A DNA stretch of 64,000 nucleotides, taken from positions 1,116,001-1,180,000 of the forward strand of contig CBDCSE010000002.1 in the NCBI GenBank assembly GCA_965221405.1, in the 5' to 3' direction. Below, piece after piece: positions 16,751-26,852 of this stretch. The position numbers and the translations under genes are program-made. This stretch comes from JAPOUP01 sp965221405. Lineage in GTDB: Bacteria > Pseudomonadota > Alphaproteobacteria > Rhodobacterales > Rhodobacteraceae. Positions within the stretch are counted from its first letter, which is position 1, and the number at the start of each line of letters is the position of its first letter. A model generated the notes under the pieces. That model saw only the letters and a list, made by a program, of their open reading frames with translations, was not told where the DNA came from and ran no database searches.

Positions 16751-19168
16751 TCAGAAATCCAGGTTCTCGACACTAAGCGCATTCCGCTGGATGAATTCCC
16801 GGCGGGGTTCGACAATGTCACCCATTAGCCTGGTGAACACGTCATCGGCCTCGACATCATCCTCAACCTTGACCTGAAGAAGCGTTCGCGCCTCCGGATC
16901 AAGCGTCGTTTCCCACAGCTGGTCCGGATTCATTTCACCCAACCCCTTGTAGCGCTGCATCGTGAGACCCTTTCCCCCCTCCTCCAGAACCGCTTCCAGC
17001 AGGCCAACCGGCCCAAAGACCGCGCCCGTCCTGTCGCGACGCGTCAGCTCAGCCGGGCGCGAATAGACCTCCTGAAGACTTCTGGTGAATTCGCCGAGTC
17101 TGCGGGCCTCACCGGAGCGCAGTACCGGTCCATCCAAGGTGCGCACCTCCTCCACCCCACGAAGGCTTCGGGTCAGGCGCAGCCCACGGTCCTGTGTCGG
17201 ACGTCCCGTCCAGCCCCGCTCGTATTCCTCACTGATCAGATCGAGCCGCTCCGCAATGGATTCCGCCGTGCCCTGAAGGTCGGCGTCGACGCGGCCGGGA
17301 ACGAACGCGCCGGCGACAGCGGCCTGTTCGAGAATGCTCTGCGGATAGTGCGTGGGGAATGCCTGAAGAACCCGGCGCAGATCCCGGGCCTCGTCCACGA
17401 CCCGGGCGAGATCCGCGCCGGTGATTTCCTCGCCTGTTCCAAGCCGTAGGATGGAACCATCCACACCCTGTCCGATCAGGTAATCCTCAAGTGCCTGCTG
17501 GTCCTTAAGGTATACCTCCGACCTGCCCCGGCTGACCTTGAATAGCGGCGGCTGTGCGATGTACAGGTATCCCCCCTCGATGATCTGCCGCATCTGGCGA
17601 AAGAAAAACGTCAGCAGCAGCGTACGGATGTGGGCTCCATCCACGTCCGCATCTGTCATTATTATGATTCTGTGGTAGCGAAGCCTTTCGATATCGAATT
17701 CCGAATGCCCGATCCCGGTGCCGAGTGCCGTAATCAGCGTCCCGATCTCCTGGCTCGCGAGCATCCGGTCAAACCGGGCGCGTTCGACATTGAGGATCTT
17801 TCCGCGGAGCGGAAGCACCGCCTGATTCGCGCGCGCCCGGCCCTGCTTTGCGGACCCGCCCGCGCTGTCACCCTCAACGAGGAACAGTTCGCGCTTTCCG
17901 GGATCCTTCTCCTGGCAGTCAGCGAGCTTTCCGGGCAACGAAGCGACGTCAAGGACTGACTTCCTCCTGGTCATTTCGCGCGCCTTGCGTGCGGCCTCCC
18001 GGGCCCGCGCGGCTTCGATGATCTTGGTGACGATCACCTTTGAGGGGCCGGGGTTCTCCTCGAACCATTCGCCCAGCTTCTCGTTCATCAACCCTTCAAT
18101 GACGGGCCGGACCTCCGAGCTGACAAGCTTGTCTTTTGTCTGGGACGAGAACTTTGGATCGGGCACCTTCACCGAAAGCACGCAGGTCAGCCCCTCACGC
18201 GCGTCATCGCCGGTGAAATTCACCTTTTCGGATTTAGTGAGTCCGGAAGAGTTGGCGTAGAGGTTCAGGGTCCGTGTCAACGCTCCCCGAAAGCCGGCCA
18301 GATGGGTTCCTCCGTCACGCTGGGGAATGTTGTTCGTGAAAGGAAGAACGGTCTCGTGATATCCGTCATTCCACCACATGGCCACTTCCACCGTGATACC
18401 GTCCCGATCGCCGCCGATCAGGACGGGCCGGTCGATGAGCGGATGCTTGTGCCGGTCAAGATAGCGGACGAATTCGCCCACCCCTCCCCGATAGTGAAGC
18501 TCCGTCCGCATCGGCACCGCCGGACGCATGTCCTCAAGTACGATCCGGACACCGGAATTCAGGAACGCGAGCTCGCGAAGCCGATTTTCCAGAGTCCTGA
18601 AGCTGTATTCGAGATTCGAGAATGTCGCGGTCGACGCGAGAAACCTGACCTCGGTTCCCTTCCTGCCTTCACTGTCTCCCAGAACCTTGACATGGCTTGC
18701 CGTCTCGCCGTTCTCGAACCGCGCTCCATACTCCTTTCCATCACGCCAGATCCGTAGCTCCAGCCATTCGGAAAGCGCGTTCACAACCGATACGCCGACT
18801 CCATGCAGGCCACCCGAGACCTTGTATGAATTGCTGTCGAACTTCCCGCCGGCGTGAAGCTGGGTCATGATAACCTCGGCCGCACTCACCCCTTCCTCGG
18901 GATGTATATCGACGGGGATCCCGCGGCCATTGTCGCTGACCGACACGCTGCTGTCGGGGTGAATTCTTACAGTTACCCTATCGGCGTGACCCGCCAATGC
19001 CTCATCGATTCCATTGTCGACGACTTCGTAGACCATGTGGTGCAGGCCGGAGCCGTCGTCGGTGTCACCGATATACATCCCGGGACGCTTACGGACGGCC
19101 TCCAGTCCCTTGAGAACCTTTATGGATCCGGCACCGTAATCCCCATTGTCCAAGGCAGTCTCAACCAT
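16751..19168 (-). CDS. gyrB: DNA gyrase subunit B
   Basis: 805 residues, normal length. It has the GHKL ATPase (EVVDNGIDEALAGHA, DNGRGIPV, GGLHGVGVSVVNALS), the transducer, the TOPRIM domain (LFLVEGDSAGGSAKQGR, ITDADVDGAHI-like at MTDADVDGAHIRTLL) and the C-terminal YKGLGEMNPDQLWETTLDPE. With GyrA it introduces negative supercoils using ATP. Start ATG 19168 gives the family-like MVETALDNGDYGAGSIKVLKGL. It lies downstream of recF in the usual alphaproteobacterial order, but an 808-bp empty stretch separates them, so it probably has its own promoter. Confidence 0.97.
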   Translation of the reverse strand: MVETALDNGDYGAGSIKVLKGLEAVRKRPGMYIGDTDDGSGLHHMVYEVVDNGIDEALAGHADRVTVRIHPDSSVSVSDNGRGIPVDIHPEEGVSAAEVIMTQLHAGGKFDSNSYKVSGGLHGVGVSVVNALSEWLELRIWRDGKEYGARFENGETASHVKVLGDSEGRKGTEVRFLASTATFSNLEYSFRTLENRLRELAFLNSGVRIVLEDMRPAVPMRTELHYRGGVGEFVRYLDRHKHPLIDRPVLIGGDRDGITVEVAMWWNDGYHETVLPFTNNIPQRDGGTHLAGFRGALTRTLNLYANSSGLTKSEKVNFTGDDAREGLTCVLSVKVPDPKFSSQTKDKLVSSEVRPVIEGLMNEKLGEWFEENPGPSKVIVTKIIEAARAREAARKAREMTRRKSVLDVASLPGKLADCQEKDPGKRELFLVEGDSAGGSAKQGRARANQAVLPLRGKILNVERARFDRMLASQEIGTLITALGTGIGHSEFDIERLRYHRIIIMTDADVDGAHIRTLLLTFFFRQMRQIIEGGYLYIAQPPLFKVSRGRSEVYLKDQQALEDYLIGQGVDGSILRLGTGEEITGADLARVVDEARDLRRVLQAFPTHYPQSILEQAAVAGAFVPGRVDADLQGTAESIAERLDLISEEYERGWTGRPTQDRGLRLTRSLRGVEEVRTLDGPVLRSGEARRLGEFTRSLQEVYSRPAELTRRDRTGAVFGPVGLLEAVLEEGGKGLTMQRYKGLGEMNPDQLWETTLDPEARTLLQVKVEDDVEADDVFTRLMGDIVEPRREFIQRNALSVENLDF

Positions 19169-19976
19169 GAGTGGATTCCTTGACGATCATGATCTGTACA
19201 TACAGACCAATGGCATGAATGTCACCCATCAAACACAACATTTTGTGATTTGCCGGATTTTGATGCGGACAGGTCGCAGCGACCGCGAAACCAGCGCAGA
19301 CGAGAGGGCGGCCCGCGATGATATTGGCCCTCCTCAGGGCGGCGCACCCGCTCGAAAAGGTGCGCCACCATCAGGCTATCGACGAGCGGAACGATGGCCG
19401 AAAGAACGGGAATGCAGATGATGTCAGCGGTGATCACCCCCTACAGATCGAAAGACCGGGAAGAACCCGGATAGAACGGCGCCACCTTCGGACTTGATAC
19501 GATAACGGCAATTCACGCCGCGAATCCGGACGGGATCCCCGGCAGGTCAACCGACCTCCGCCCTCGACCGGTCTGTCAGCATGGCGTGGAATCGGGGCTC
19601 CCATGCCGATGAATGTCAGAACCGACACCCATTTCCGGAATGTCACCAAGCCCGAGAAAACGGTGACGGGTCACGAGACCCCAGCACCGCCAAATGCGGC
19701 CAGACCGAATCTCCGGCCGCCACTCCCGGCACCAGCGGGCACCCTGCCCGAAAACCGCCGGTGAGCGTCCCGGCGACCCGCATGGGACCGGGCGTCAGGA
19801 ACAGAACGAAAAGCGCGCCCATGTATGCATGGCAAGTCCGGTCAGGGAGACGGTTCATCGATCGATCTCCTCGATCAGGTTACCGACCGGAGCCGCGCCG
19901 GGCAAATCCACGTGACCACTTCCGCCGTTGCGATAGACGACGGTTCCGGACGACTGTGGACCGGCGGCGCGGTTAA
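19169..19976. other. 808-bp non-coding stretch between recF and gyrB
   Basis: No domain-bearing frame, RNA or repeat recognised on either strand. In related genomes recF and gyrB are usually close, so this may be decayed or inserted sequence. It must contain the gyrB promoter. Confidence 0.5.
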
Positions 19977-21089
19977 TCATGGACCTGCCTCGCTGATCAT
20001 GGGTACGCCACCCGTATCGGAGAGCTCCAGATGACGTGCACGGTCGGCAAGTCCATCGAAAAGTCCGGATCCCGTTCCTGTCATCCATGCCTGGGTACCG
20101 AGCGCACAGATCTCGTCATAGAGCGCCGCACGACGGTCTGAGTCGAGATGCGCCGCGATTTCATCAAGAAGCAGGATCGGCGGAATGCCAGAGTTCCGGA
20201 TGAGGGCACGTGCGTTCGAGAGCACAACCGAAATGAGTAACGCCTTCTGCTCACCGGTCGAACATTGCGTGGCCGGAATTCCCTTGGCCACGTAAGTGAC
20301 TTCCAGATCAGCCCGGTGTGGTCCCACAAGCGTGCGTCCGGCATACAGATCCCGCTGGCGGCTTTCCGCCAGCGCGGACGCAAATCCGTCCTCGGTATCC
20401 GGCGTAAGACTTCCCTCCGCCCCGGTCAGGAACAGCTCCGCCGCGGGAAACGCCGTCTCGGCCGCCGCCTGTGCGTCAGCCAGCCGGTCCAACGCGATGC
20501 GTCTTCCAGTCTGGATCGCGCATCCTGCCGTGGCCATCCGCGATTCCAGCGCTCCGTACCAGTGACGATCGCGCACCTGATCCTTCAGCAGCCGGTTTCG
20601 TTCACGCAGTGACCGGTTATAGATCAAGGAATGCCCAGCGTGTTCAGGGTCAAAGCTCAGCGCGATCCGATCGAGAAAACGGCGCCTCTGTTCGGCGCCT
20701 TCCATCCAGAGCCGATCCATTGACGGGACCAGCCAAATAACACGTAAGATACGGCCCAACTCAACCTGAGGTGCCGCTTTCCCGTCAACGGCGACCTGAC
20801 GGGCACCGCCGATCCGGGCCCATGTCACGACCTCATGTGTTCGGTAGGGCGTCCGGACAATCGCCGAAACCTTCCAGCCACTGCATTCAGGACGCAACGC
20901 AACCTCGTCCGTCACAGCCTGTCTGAAGCCGCGGCCAGGAGACAGCAGGGATACGGCCTCAAGGAGATTCGTCTTGCCTGCGCCATTCGGCCCGAACAGC
21001 GCGACCGGCCTTCCGTCGAGGTCCAGTCTCAGGATCCTGTGGTTGCGGAAACGGGAGAGGGACAGGCCAGTCACAGCTAGTCCCGGCAT
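19977..21089 (-). CDS. recF: DNA replication and repair protein RecF
   Basis: 370 residues, normal for the SMC-like RecF ATPase, which loads RecA at gapped DNA with RecO and RecR. Visible motifs: Walker A FGPNGAGKTNLLEAV (about residue 33), the ABC signature region CSTGEQKALLISVVL and Walker B ILLLDEIAAHLD. The start ATG 21089 gives MPGLAVTGLSLSRFRNHR, like the family's N-terminus. It follows dnaN by 51 bp and probably shares its transcript. recO lies in the same window at 62.6 kb. Confidence 0.96.
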   Translation of the reverse strand: MPGLAVTGLSLSRFRNHRILRLDLDGRPVALFGPNGAGKTNLLEAVSLLSPGRGFRQAVTDEVALRPECSGWKVSAIVRTPYRTHEVVTWARIGGARQVAVDGKAAPQVELGRILRVIWLVPSMDRLWMEGAEQRRRFLDRIALSFDPEHAGHSLIYNRSLRERNRLLKDQVRDRHWYGALESRMATAGCAIQTGRRIALDRLADAQAAAETAFPAAELFLTGAEGSLTPDTEDGFASALAESRQRDLYAGRTLVGPHRADLEVTYVAKGIPATQCSTGEQKALLISVVLSNARALIRNSGIPPILLLDEIAAHLDSDRRAALYDEICALGTQAWMTGTGSGLFDGLADRARHLELSDTGGVPMISEAGP

Positions 21090-21140
21090 GTTCCGGTTCT
21101 CCGTGTGGAAGCCCTGCCAGGTTCGGGCTCAACCCCGGCT

Positions 21141-22259
21141 TCAGGTGCGCATTGGCATAACGACATAGAGAGCGCCCGGATCGTCACTCTCGCATATAAT
21201 CGCCGGATCGGTTGAGGTGTTGAAGTGGAACACGGCATTTTCCCGCTCCACCTGGCTGGAGATCTCCAGAAGGTATCTCGCGTTGAATCCAATCTCCAGT
21301 CTGTCATCACCGTAGGCGACGGCAAGCTCCTCCTGAGCCGTGCCGATTTCAGGGTCATTCACCGACAGCACAAGCCTGTCGGTGTCGATCGTCATCTTGA
21401 CGGCACGCGATATTTCCCGACTGACGGTCGCCACCCGATCGACCGCTTTGGTAAGCTCCACCGCGTCAACCTCCATCTTACGCTCGTTACCAACAGGGAT
21501 GACACGAACGTAATCCGGAAAGGTGCCATCTATCACCTTGGATGTCAGCGTGACTTCGGGGGTCGCGAAACGTATCTTGGTCTCACTCACGCTGACGGCG
21601 ATGTCGTCACTGTCTCCCTCAAGAAGTTTACCCAGCTCGACAATGGTCTTGCGCGTAACGATGACACCCGGCATGTCCTCAGCACCTTCCGGCAGGTCGG
21701 CGTCAATCCTGGCGAGGCGATGGCCGTCCGTGGCCACACAGCGAAGAACTTTCGCACCATCCACCTCCGCCACGTGAATATAGACCCCATTCAGGTAGTA
21801 GCGGGTCTCCTCGGTTGAGACAGCGGTCCGGGTCTTGCCGAACAGCCGCTTGAGTTCCTTGGCTGGAATCGCGAAATTGGCCGTGAAATCCGACGAGGCC
21901 ATGATAGGGAAATCCTCGGCTGGCAGCGTCATAAGGTGAAACTGGGAGCGTCCGGCCTCAATCGCTATCCGGCTCTTGACCTCGTCGTCGGTAAGCCGCA
22001 CCAGCGCCCCGTCGGGCAATTTGCGGACGATCTCGTTCAAGGTCTGTGCCCTGACCGTGGTCGAGCCCGGCTGTTCGACTTTGGCGGCAACCCGATCGAT
22101 CAGGTCCACTTCAAGGTTTGTGGCACGAAAACTTACCGTGTCGTCTTCCGCGACGATCAGCACGTTCCCGAGAATCTGGGCGTTTGTCCGTCGTTCGACG
22201 ACCGATTGCGCGTTGCTGGCCGCTTTCAGCAACGTTCCCCGCTCAATACTGACTTTCAT
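21141..22259 (-). CDS. dnaN: DNA polymerase III beta sliding clamp
   Basis: 372 residues, the standard three-domain clamp. N-terminus MKVSIERGTLLKAASNAQSV, the internal REISRAVKMTIDTDRLVLS and the C-terminal YVVMPMRT that completes the protein-binding pocket are family features. The dimer encircles DNA and tethers polymerase III and repair factors. ATG 22259 lies 112 bp after the dnaA stop, with a GGAGGTGACG ribosome-binding stretch just before it. Part of the dnaA-dnaN-recF operon. Confidence 0.97.
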   Translation of the reverse strand: MKVSIERGTLLKAASNAQSVVERRTNAQILGNVLIVAEDDTVSFRATNLEVDLIDRVAAKVEQPGSTTVRAQTLNEIVRKLPDGALVRLTDDEVKSRIAIEAGRSQFHLMTLPAEDFPIMASSDFTANFAIPAKELKRLFGKTRTAVSTEETRYYLNGVYIHVAEVDGAKVLRCVATDGHRLARIDADLPEGAEDMPGVIVTRKTIVELGKLLEGDSDDIAVSVSETKIRFATPEVTLTSKVIDGTFPDYVRVIPVGNERKMEVDAVELTKAVDRVATVSREISRAVKMTIDTDRLVLSVNDPEIGTAQEELAVAYGDDRLEIGFNARYLLEISSQVERENAVFHFNTSTDPAIICESDDPGALYVVMPMRT

Positions 22260-22371
22260 CGGCCGTCACCTCCTCCACGTTCCCGGGAATGAGCAACCTA
22301 CCGTTTCCGGGCTGTGACACAAGCCGTTTCTGCCGCGGCGTAGCCACCCTCGAACCGGGCCGGCGGCACCC

Positions 22372-23724
22372 TCATGCTTCCAGAGCGCGCTGGAGGAGTT
22401 CGATATCCTCGGCGATCTGACTGTCCTCGTTCCTGAGTTCCTCAACCCTGCGCACGCTGTGCATGACCGTCGTGTGATCACGTCCACCGAAACGCCGACC
22501 GATCTCGGGCAGGCTACGGGACGTCAGCTGTTTGGCCAGATACATCGCGATCTGGCGGGGTCGGGTCACGGTCTTGTAGCGTCTTGGTCCGATCAGGTCA
22601 GCTAGCCGGATGTTGTAATGTTCGGAGACCTTGCGCTGGATTTCGTCCACGGTGACCTTGCGGCTGGCTTCGCGCAGAATATCGGCAAGACATTCCTGGG
22701 TTAGATCCAGAGTGATTTCGCGCCTCATCAGCGAGGCGAAGGCGAAGAGCCGCATCAATGCACCCTCCAGAACGCGCACATTGGTCGTGATGCGGTGGGC
22801 GAGGAACTCGAGCACGCCATTGGAAATGGCGATTCTGCCGTTCTGGCTGAGATGCCGTTCGGTCTTCTGCTGCAGTATCCCCAACCGCAGTTCGTAGTCG
22901 GTCGGATGAACATCGACGACAAGGCCGGACTGGAGGCGGGACTTGATCCTGTTCTCGAGGTTCCTGATTTCGCCGGGAGCGCGGTCAGCCGAGATTATTA
23001 TCTGCTTTCTCTGGTCCACCAATGCGTTGAACGTGTGGAAAAACTCCTCCTGAGTGCTGTCCTTACCGGCAATGAACTGCACATCGTCGACCATAAGGAA
23101 GTCAACTGACCGGAACAGCTGCTTGAAATCGATCATTCGCTTGTCACGGATTGCCTGGATGAAGCGGTACATGAATTGCTCCGCCGAGAGGTAGACGACT
23201 TTCGGTTTTGCGCTCCCGGCAAGGAGTTCGTGGGCGATGGCATGCATCAGATGCGTCTTTCCAAGTCCGACGCATCCATAGAGGAAGAGTGGATTGAACA
23301 TGGTGCTGTCGCCTTCAGCCACACGCCGGGCCGCGGCGTGCGCGAGATCATTCGACTTGCCAACGACAAACCTGTCAAACGTGAAATTGGGATCAAGGGG
23401 TGCACCGGGCAGATCCAGGTCGACGGCAAGCAATGGGGCTGACTTGTGGCGTGGACGTGAAACCGGCAGCGACGGTGCGGCGCCCTCAGAGACGGTGAAC
23501 TTGATGCGGGTTACGGGTTGGTCGGCCGAAGACAGGGTCCGCAGGATCGTATCGCCGAAGTTACGCTGCACCCAATCCCCCATGAACTGCGTTGGGACCA
23601 GGAATACAGCTGTCTGGCCACACAGTTCCAGAAATTCGATTGGCTCAATCCAGTTGACGAAATTTTCCGGACCGACCGTCTTGACGAGCGTACGGCGCAG
23701 TTCCCCCCAAGTGTCTTTGTCCAT
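22372..23724 (-). CDS. dnaA: chromosomal replication initiator DnaA
   Basis: 450 residues. Domain I runs from MDKDTWGELRRTLVK; a linker follows; the AAA+ domain begins near NFTFDRFVVGKSND, with Walker A GCVGLGKTH, Walker B LMVDDVQFIAG and the sensor region. Domain IV ends with the DnaA signature GRDHTTVMHSVRRVE that contacts DnaA boxes. ATP-DnaA opens oriC and autoregulates. A cysteine replaces the common second glycine in GGVGLGKTH, which should be tolerated. ATG 23724 is the obvious start. The upstream 574 bp should contain its promoter. Confidence 0.97.
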   Translation of the reverse strand: MDKDTWGELRRTLVKTVGPENFVNWIEPIEFLELCGQTAVFLVPTQFMGDWVQRNFGDTILRTLSSADQPVTRIKFTVSEGAAPSLPVSRPRHKSAPLLAVDLDLPGAPLDPNFTFDRFVVGKSNDLAHAAARRVAEGDSTMFNPLFLYGCVGLGKTHLMHAIAHELLAGSAKPKVVYLSAEQFMYRFIQAIRDKRMIDFKQLFRSVDFLMVDDVQFIAGKDSTQEEFFHTFNALVDQRKQIIISADRAPGEIRNLENRIKSRLQSGLVVDVHPTDYELRLGILQQKTERHLSQNGRIAISNGVLEFLAHRITTNVRVLEGALMRLFAFASLMRREITLDLTQECLADILREASRKVTVDEIQRKVSEHYNIRLADLIGPRRYKTVTRPRQIAMYLAKQLTSRSLPEIGRRFGGRDHTTVMHSVRRVEELRNEDSQIAEDIELLQRALEA

Positions 23725-24298
23725 ATCGTTGTCCGACCCCCATTCCTTGCTTCCGGTCCATTCCAGGGGCCGAGTTCCCGGCAGAGGGAATCAAACGACC
23801 GCTCATCCACGCGGCCCAAAAACACGCGCAGCGCTATGGAGTCATCGAATCGCCCCGATCACGGCGATTGCTTCGAACCACGGCCGGATCAATGCCGTAC
23901 CCGCAGGAGACGATCAGCCCGCCGCCATCCGGTTCTCCCGGAATGCGGTACGTTTCATCAAACGGCTTGCCGGATGGCAGGATTCCGGCGAACCGCGTCG
24001 ATGCTTCGGGCACACTGATCAGCGCAACTGCTGGCCGATGGCTCAGGCGAGATGAAGTGGGATCAGAACGTCCGGCACTCAATACAAAGCCGTCGGAATT
24101 TCCCCTTCACCGCTCCCCCTGAACTGGACTGGTGACTCGCGGGTATCAAGCTAGCAAGCGGACGGCGGCCGGACAACAGGATTGTTTGCTTGACAGCGGA
24201 AATTACCGATACCGAATCAGATAAGTTCTTGATGTGACGGAGTACCGATTCTGGATTCCGCCGAATTTTTTTTCGCGACAATGTCTCTGCGGGCGCCA
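23725..24298. other. 574-bp dnaA-rpsT intergenic region
   Basis: No gene. I looked for consensus DnaA boxes (TTATCCACA) on both strands and found none; a weak CTCATCCACG occurs near 23800. A TTGACA at 24190 could belong to a promoter. An A/T-rich GAATTTTTTTTCG run lies just below rpsT. The dnaA promoter must be here; an origin is possible but not supported. Confidence 0.5.
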
Positions 24299-24562
24299 TC
24301 AGCTGATGGCTTTGACCCTAGCGTTGAGCCGTGACATTTTTCTGGAGGCGGTGTTCCGGTGCATGATGCCTTTCGTGACGCCACGCATCAGTTCCGGCTG
24401 GGCGGTTTGTAGAGCGGCAACCGCCTTTTCCCTGTCACCGGCCGCGATGGCTTCCTCGACTCTGCGAAGGAAGGTGCGAATCCGCGAACGGCGGGCTTTG
24501 TTGATGGCAAGCCGACGCAGATTCTGACGCGCCCGCTTCTTTGCTTGGGGAGAATTTGCCAT
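24299..24562 (-). CDS. rpsT: 30S ribosomal protein S20
   Basis: 87 residues, the standard length for bS20, which binds 16S rRNA early in 30S assembly. N-terminus MANSPQAKKRARQNLRRLAI and the C-terminal IMHRNTASRKMSRLNARVKA are diagnostic. Start ATG 24562 has AAAGGA upstream on the minus strand; longer upstream frames are not family sequence. rpsT directly upstream of dnaA is a common alphaproteobacterial arrangement. Confidence 0.96.
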   Translation of the reverse strand: MANSPQAKKRARQNLRRLAINKARRSRIRTFLRRVEEAIAAGDREKAVAALQTAQPELMRGVTKGIMHRNTASRKMSRLNARVKAIS

Positions 24563-25076
24563 TGTATTCAGTCCTTTAATCAGCTTCGGTTTACATCGGA
24601 CGCATGGCAAACCTTCCGTAACCGGAGCCGCTCCCGGGGAAGCGTTCAAGCCTGGACGGGCTGCACGCGCATGTTCGGAAGATGTATATAACCAAACCGG
24701 GCGGCCGGGAAAACCCCATTCCCCCGTTGCGGGCATCGAGGCGACGGGATCCGCGGGAAGGTCACCTTCTGGACGCCAGCACCGCTCCGCTCCCGACCGA
24801 TGGCCGGCAGAACCAGATCGATGTTTTCCGGGCTTGGAATCCTTATGGCTGGGAGATGCCGTTCCATCGCTGGGTAACGATCACGAGCGACGGCCCCTGT
24901 CCCTGACGGGTCTGTCCGGCTCCATCCCGCAGGCGGGCAATCGCCACGTGCGCTGCCGACATCACGTCCCGTGTCATAGGGCGCAATCCATCATCGGAAC
25001 GCGTTTCGCGCCCCTACGCTGTCAGGTATCGCCAGGGCCGTATAATCCTTCGCGATAACCCGGGCTACACCCGCCG
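24563..25076. other. 514-bp gap between rpsT and the enoyl-CoA hydratase gene
   Basis: I see no gene, RNA or repeat. The rpsT promoter should be in its left part on the minus strand. Confidence 0.5.
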
Positions 25077-25853
25077 TTATCTGTCGCGGAACTGCGGTTC
25101 GCGCTTTTCAAGGAACGCCGCCATTCCCTCTTTCTGGTCCTCGGTGGCAAACAGGCTATGGAACAGCCGCCGCTCAACCAGGAGACCCTCATGCAATGTG
25201 GTCTCATAGCTGCGGTTGACCGCCTCCTTGACCGCCATCACGGAAAGCATGGACTTCTCGGAAATTCGATTCGCGGCAGCCATCGTCTCTTCCATCAAAT
25301 TCTTGACCGGCACCACACGACTGACCAATCCTGCTCTCTCCGCCTCATCCGCACCCATGAAACGGCCCGTCAGATTCATGTCCATAGCCTTTGCCTTGCC
25401 CACAAGTCGGGTCAGCCGCTGCGACCCTCCCATTCCGGGCATGACGCCGAGATTGATCTCAGGCTGGCCGAATCTGGCCGTCTCCGATGCAATGATGAAA
25501 TCACACATCATCGCCAGTTCGCAGCCGCCGCCGAGCGCGAAACCGGACACGGCCGCGATAACCGGCTTGCGGATGCGACCGAACTCCGCGTTAACCGGTC
25601 CGAACATATCCTCGGACACCACATCGACAAATCCTTTGCCGGACATCTCCCTGATATCAGCGCCGGCGGCGAAGGCCTTTTCGGATCCGGCAATCACGAT
25701 AACCCGGATCTTTTCCCTGGTTTCCGCCTCGCGCAGTGCCGCGGTAAGTTCTCCAAGCATTTCTGAATTCAGGGCGTTCAGCGCATCGGGCCGGTTTAGC
25801 CTGATTACCGATATGTGGTCCTCTATCTCGACGATAAGCGTCTTGAAGGCCAT
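25077..25853 (-). CDS. enoyl-CoA hydratase (crotonase family)
   Basis: 258 residues. Crotonase fold with the CoA-binding AFAAGADIREM, the oxyanion-hole FALGGGCELAMMCDFIIA and the catalytic pair region FGQPEINLGVMPGMGG, both acidic catalytic residues in place, so hydration of trans-2-enoyl-CoA in beta-oxidation is likely. Best match in pattern is the short-chain EchA/PaaF type. ATG 25853 gives MAFKTLIVEIEDHISVI; ATGs at 25859 and 25865 are alternatives. It lies 63 bp downstream of mutM on the same strand, as in several relatives. Confidence 0.93.
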   Translation of the reverse strand: MAFKTLIVEIEDHISVIRLNRPDALNALNSEMLGELTAALREAETREKIRVIVIAGSEKAFAAGADIREMSGKGFVDVVSEDMFGPVNAEFGRIRKPVIAAVSGFALGGGCELAMMCDFIIASETARFGQPEINLGVMPGMGGSQRLTRLVGKAKAMDMNLTGRFMGADEAERAGLVSRVVPVKNLMEETMAAANRISEKSMLSVMAVKEAVNRSYETTLHEGLLVERRLFHSLFATEDQKEGMAAFLEKREPQFRDR

Positions 25854-25916
25854 GATCATTTCCATGGAAGTTACGGGTCGGCTTGAATCCATATCATCCG
25901 AGTCCCGCGCATCAAG

Positions 25917-26768
25917 TCATCTTTGGCATTGAGGACAATAAAAGGTCGATCGCCCGGACTGGACAATTCGGACGACGCAGCCTTCACATCCGGATCGGGT
26001 ACAGGGTTTCCCCGCGCGGCCGTAAACCTTGAACGAATGCTGGAAATACCCGATTTCGCCGTCGGAATGCCTGAAATCACGCAGACTCGACCCGCCCGCA
26101 TCGATCGCGTCACGCAGAACCTGCCGGATCGAAACCACGAGGTCGCGGAGCCCGCGGCGGGAGATACGCCCCGCCATCCGCTTTGGCGAGATGCCGCTGC
26201 GGTGGAGCGCTTCACAGACATAGATGTTCCCGAGTCCCGCAACGAGCCTCTGGTCGAGGAGCGCCGTTTTTACGGAGGCCTTTTTGCCTTTGAAGCGTTT
26301 CAGAAGACAGTCTTCATGAAACTCGTTCCCCAACGGTTCCGGCCCGAGACCGGCGAGAAGCCAATGCCGGTCGAGCGATTCGGTCGGAGTCAGGTCCATG
26401 GCACCGAACCTTCGGGCATCGTTGAACGTCACTGCCGCGCCATCCGCCATGTGCAGCACCACATGGTCATGGCGTTTGGCCATCGGTTCAATGTGACGGT
26501 AATGTCCGATCGGGCCGCCTGAGACAAGTATCCGTCCGGACATTCCAAGATGGACAATCAGCGTCTCGCAGGAGCCGAGGTCGACAAGAATGTACTTCGA
26601 CCGCCGTCTGAGTCGTTCGACGCGCTGGCTTTCCAGCCGCTCCGCCATACGCTCCGGAAACGGCCATCGAAGGTCGGGCCGCCGCACCTCGGCATGAGCG
26701 ATCACGCCTCCTTCCATCACTGGCTGAAGGCCCCTGCGGACCGTCTCCACCTCCGGCAGCTCGGGCAA
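25917..26768 (-). CDS. mutM: formamidopyrimidine-DNA glycosylase
   Basis: Excises 8-oxoguanine and formamidopyrimidines and nicks the abasic site. The catalytic N-terminal proline is present (PELPEVETVRRGL), as are the Lys in RRRSKYI, the QRLVAGLGNIYVCEAL helix and the zinc finger CTRSGCEGC...YCPQCQR. Because Pro2 must follow the initiator, translation must start at the TTG at 26768, a rare start fixed by the chemistry. 283 residues, intact. It is divergent from ubiE, with only 84 bp between starts. Confidence 0.96.
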   Translation of the reverse strand: MPELPEVETVRRGLQPVMEGGVIAHAEVRRPDLRWPFPERMAERLESQRVERLRRRSKYILVDLGSCETLIVHLGMSGRILVSGGPIGHYRHIEPMAKRHDHVVLHMADGAAVTFNDARRFGAMDLTPTESLDRHWLLAGLGPEPLGNEFHEDCLLKRFKGKKASVKTALLDQRLVAGLGNIYVCEALHRSGISPKRMAGRISRRGLRDLVVSIRQVLRDAIDAGGSSLRDFRHSDGEIGYFQHSFKVYGRAGKPCTRSGCEGCVVRIVQSGRSTFYCPQCQR

Positions 26769-26852
26769 GGCGTTCTCCCGCGGTTTCCGGGCGGATTGCA
26801 GCCCGCCAATGGTATACTATAAATGGGCAAGTCCAGCCGGAGACAAGGTTTG

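Noticed and set aside
23725..24298. An origin of replication upstream of dnaA
   Set aside because: No consensus DnaA boxes or AT-rich repeats seen by eye. Recorded only as a gap.
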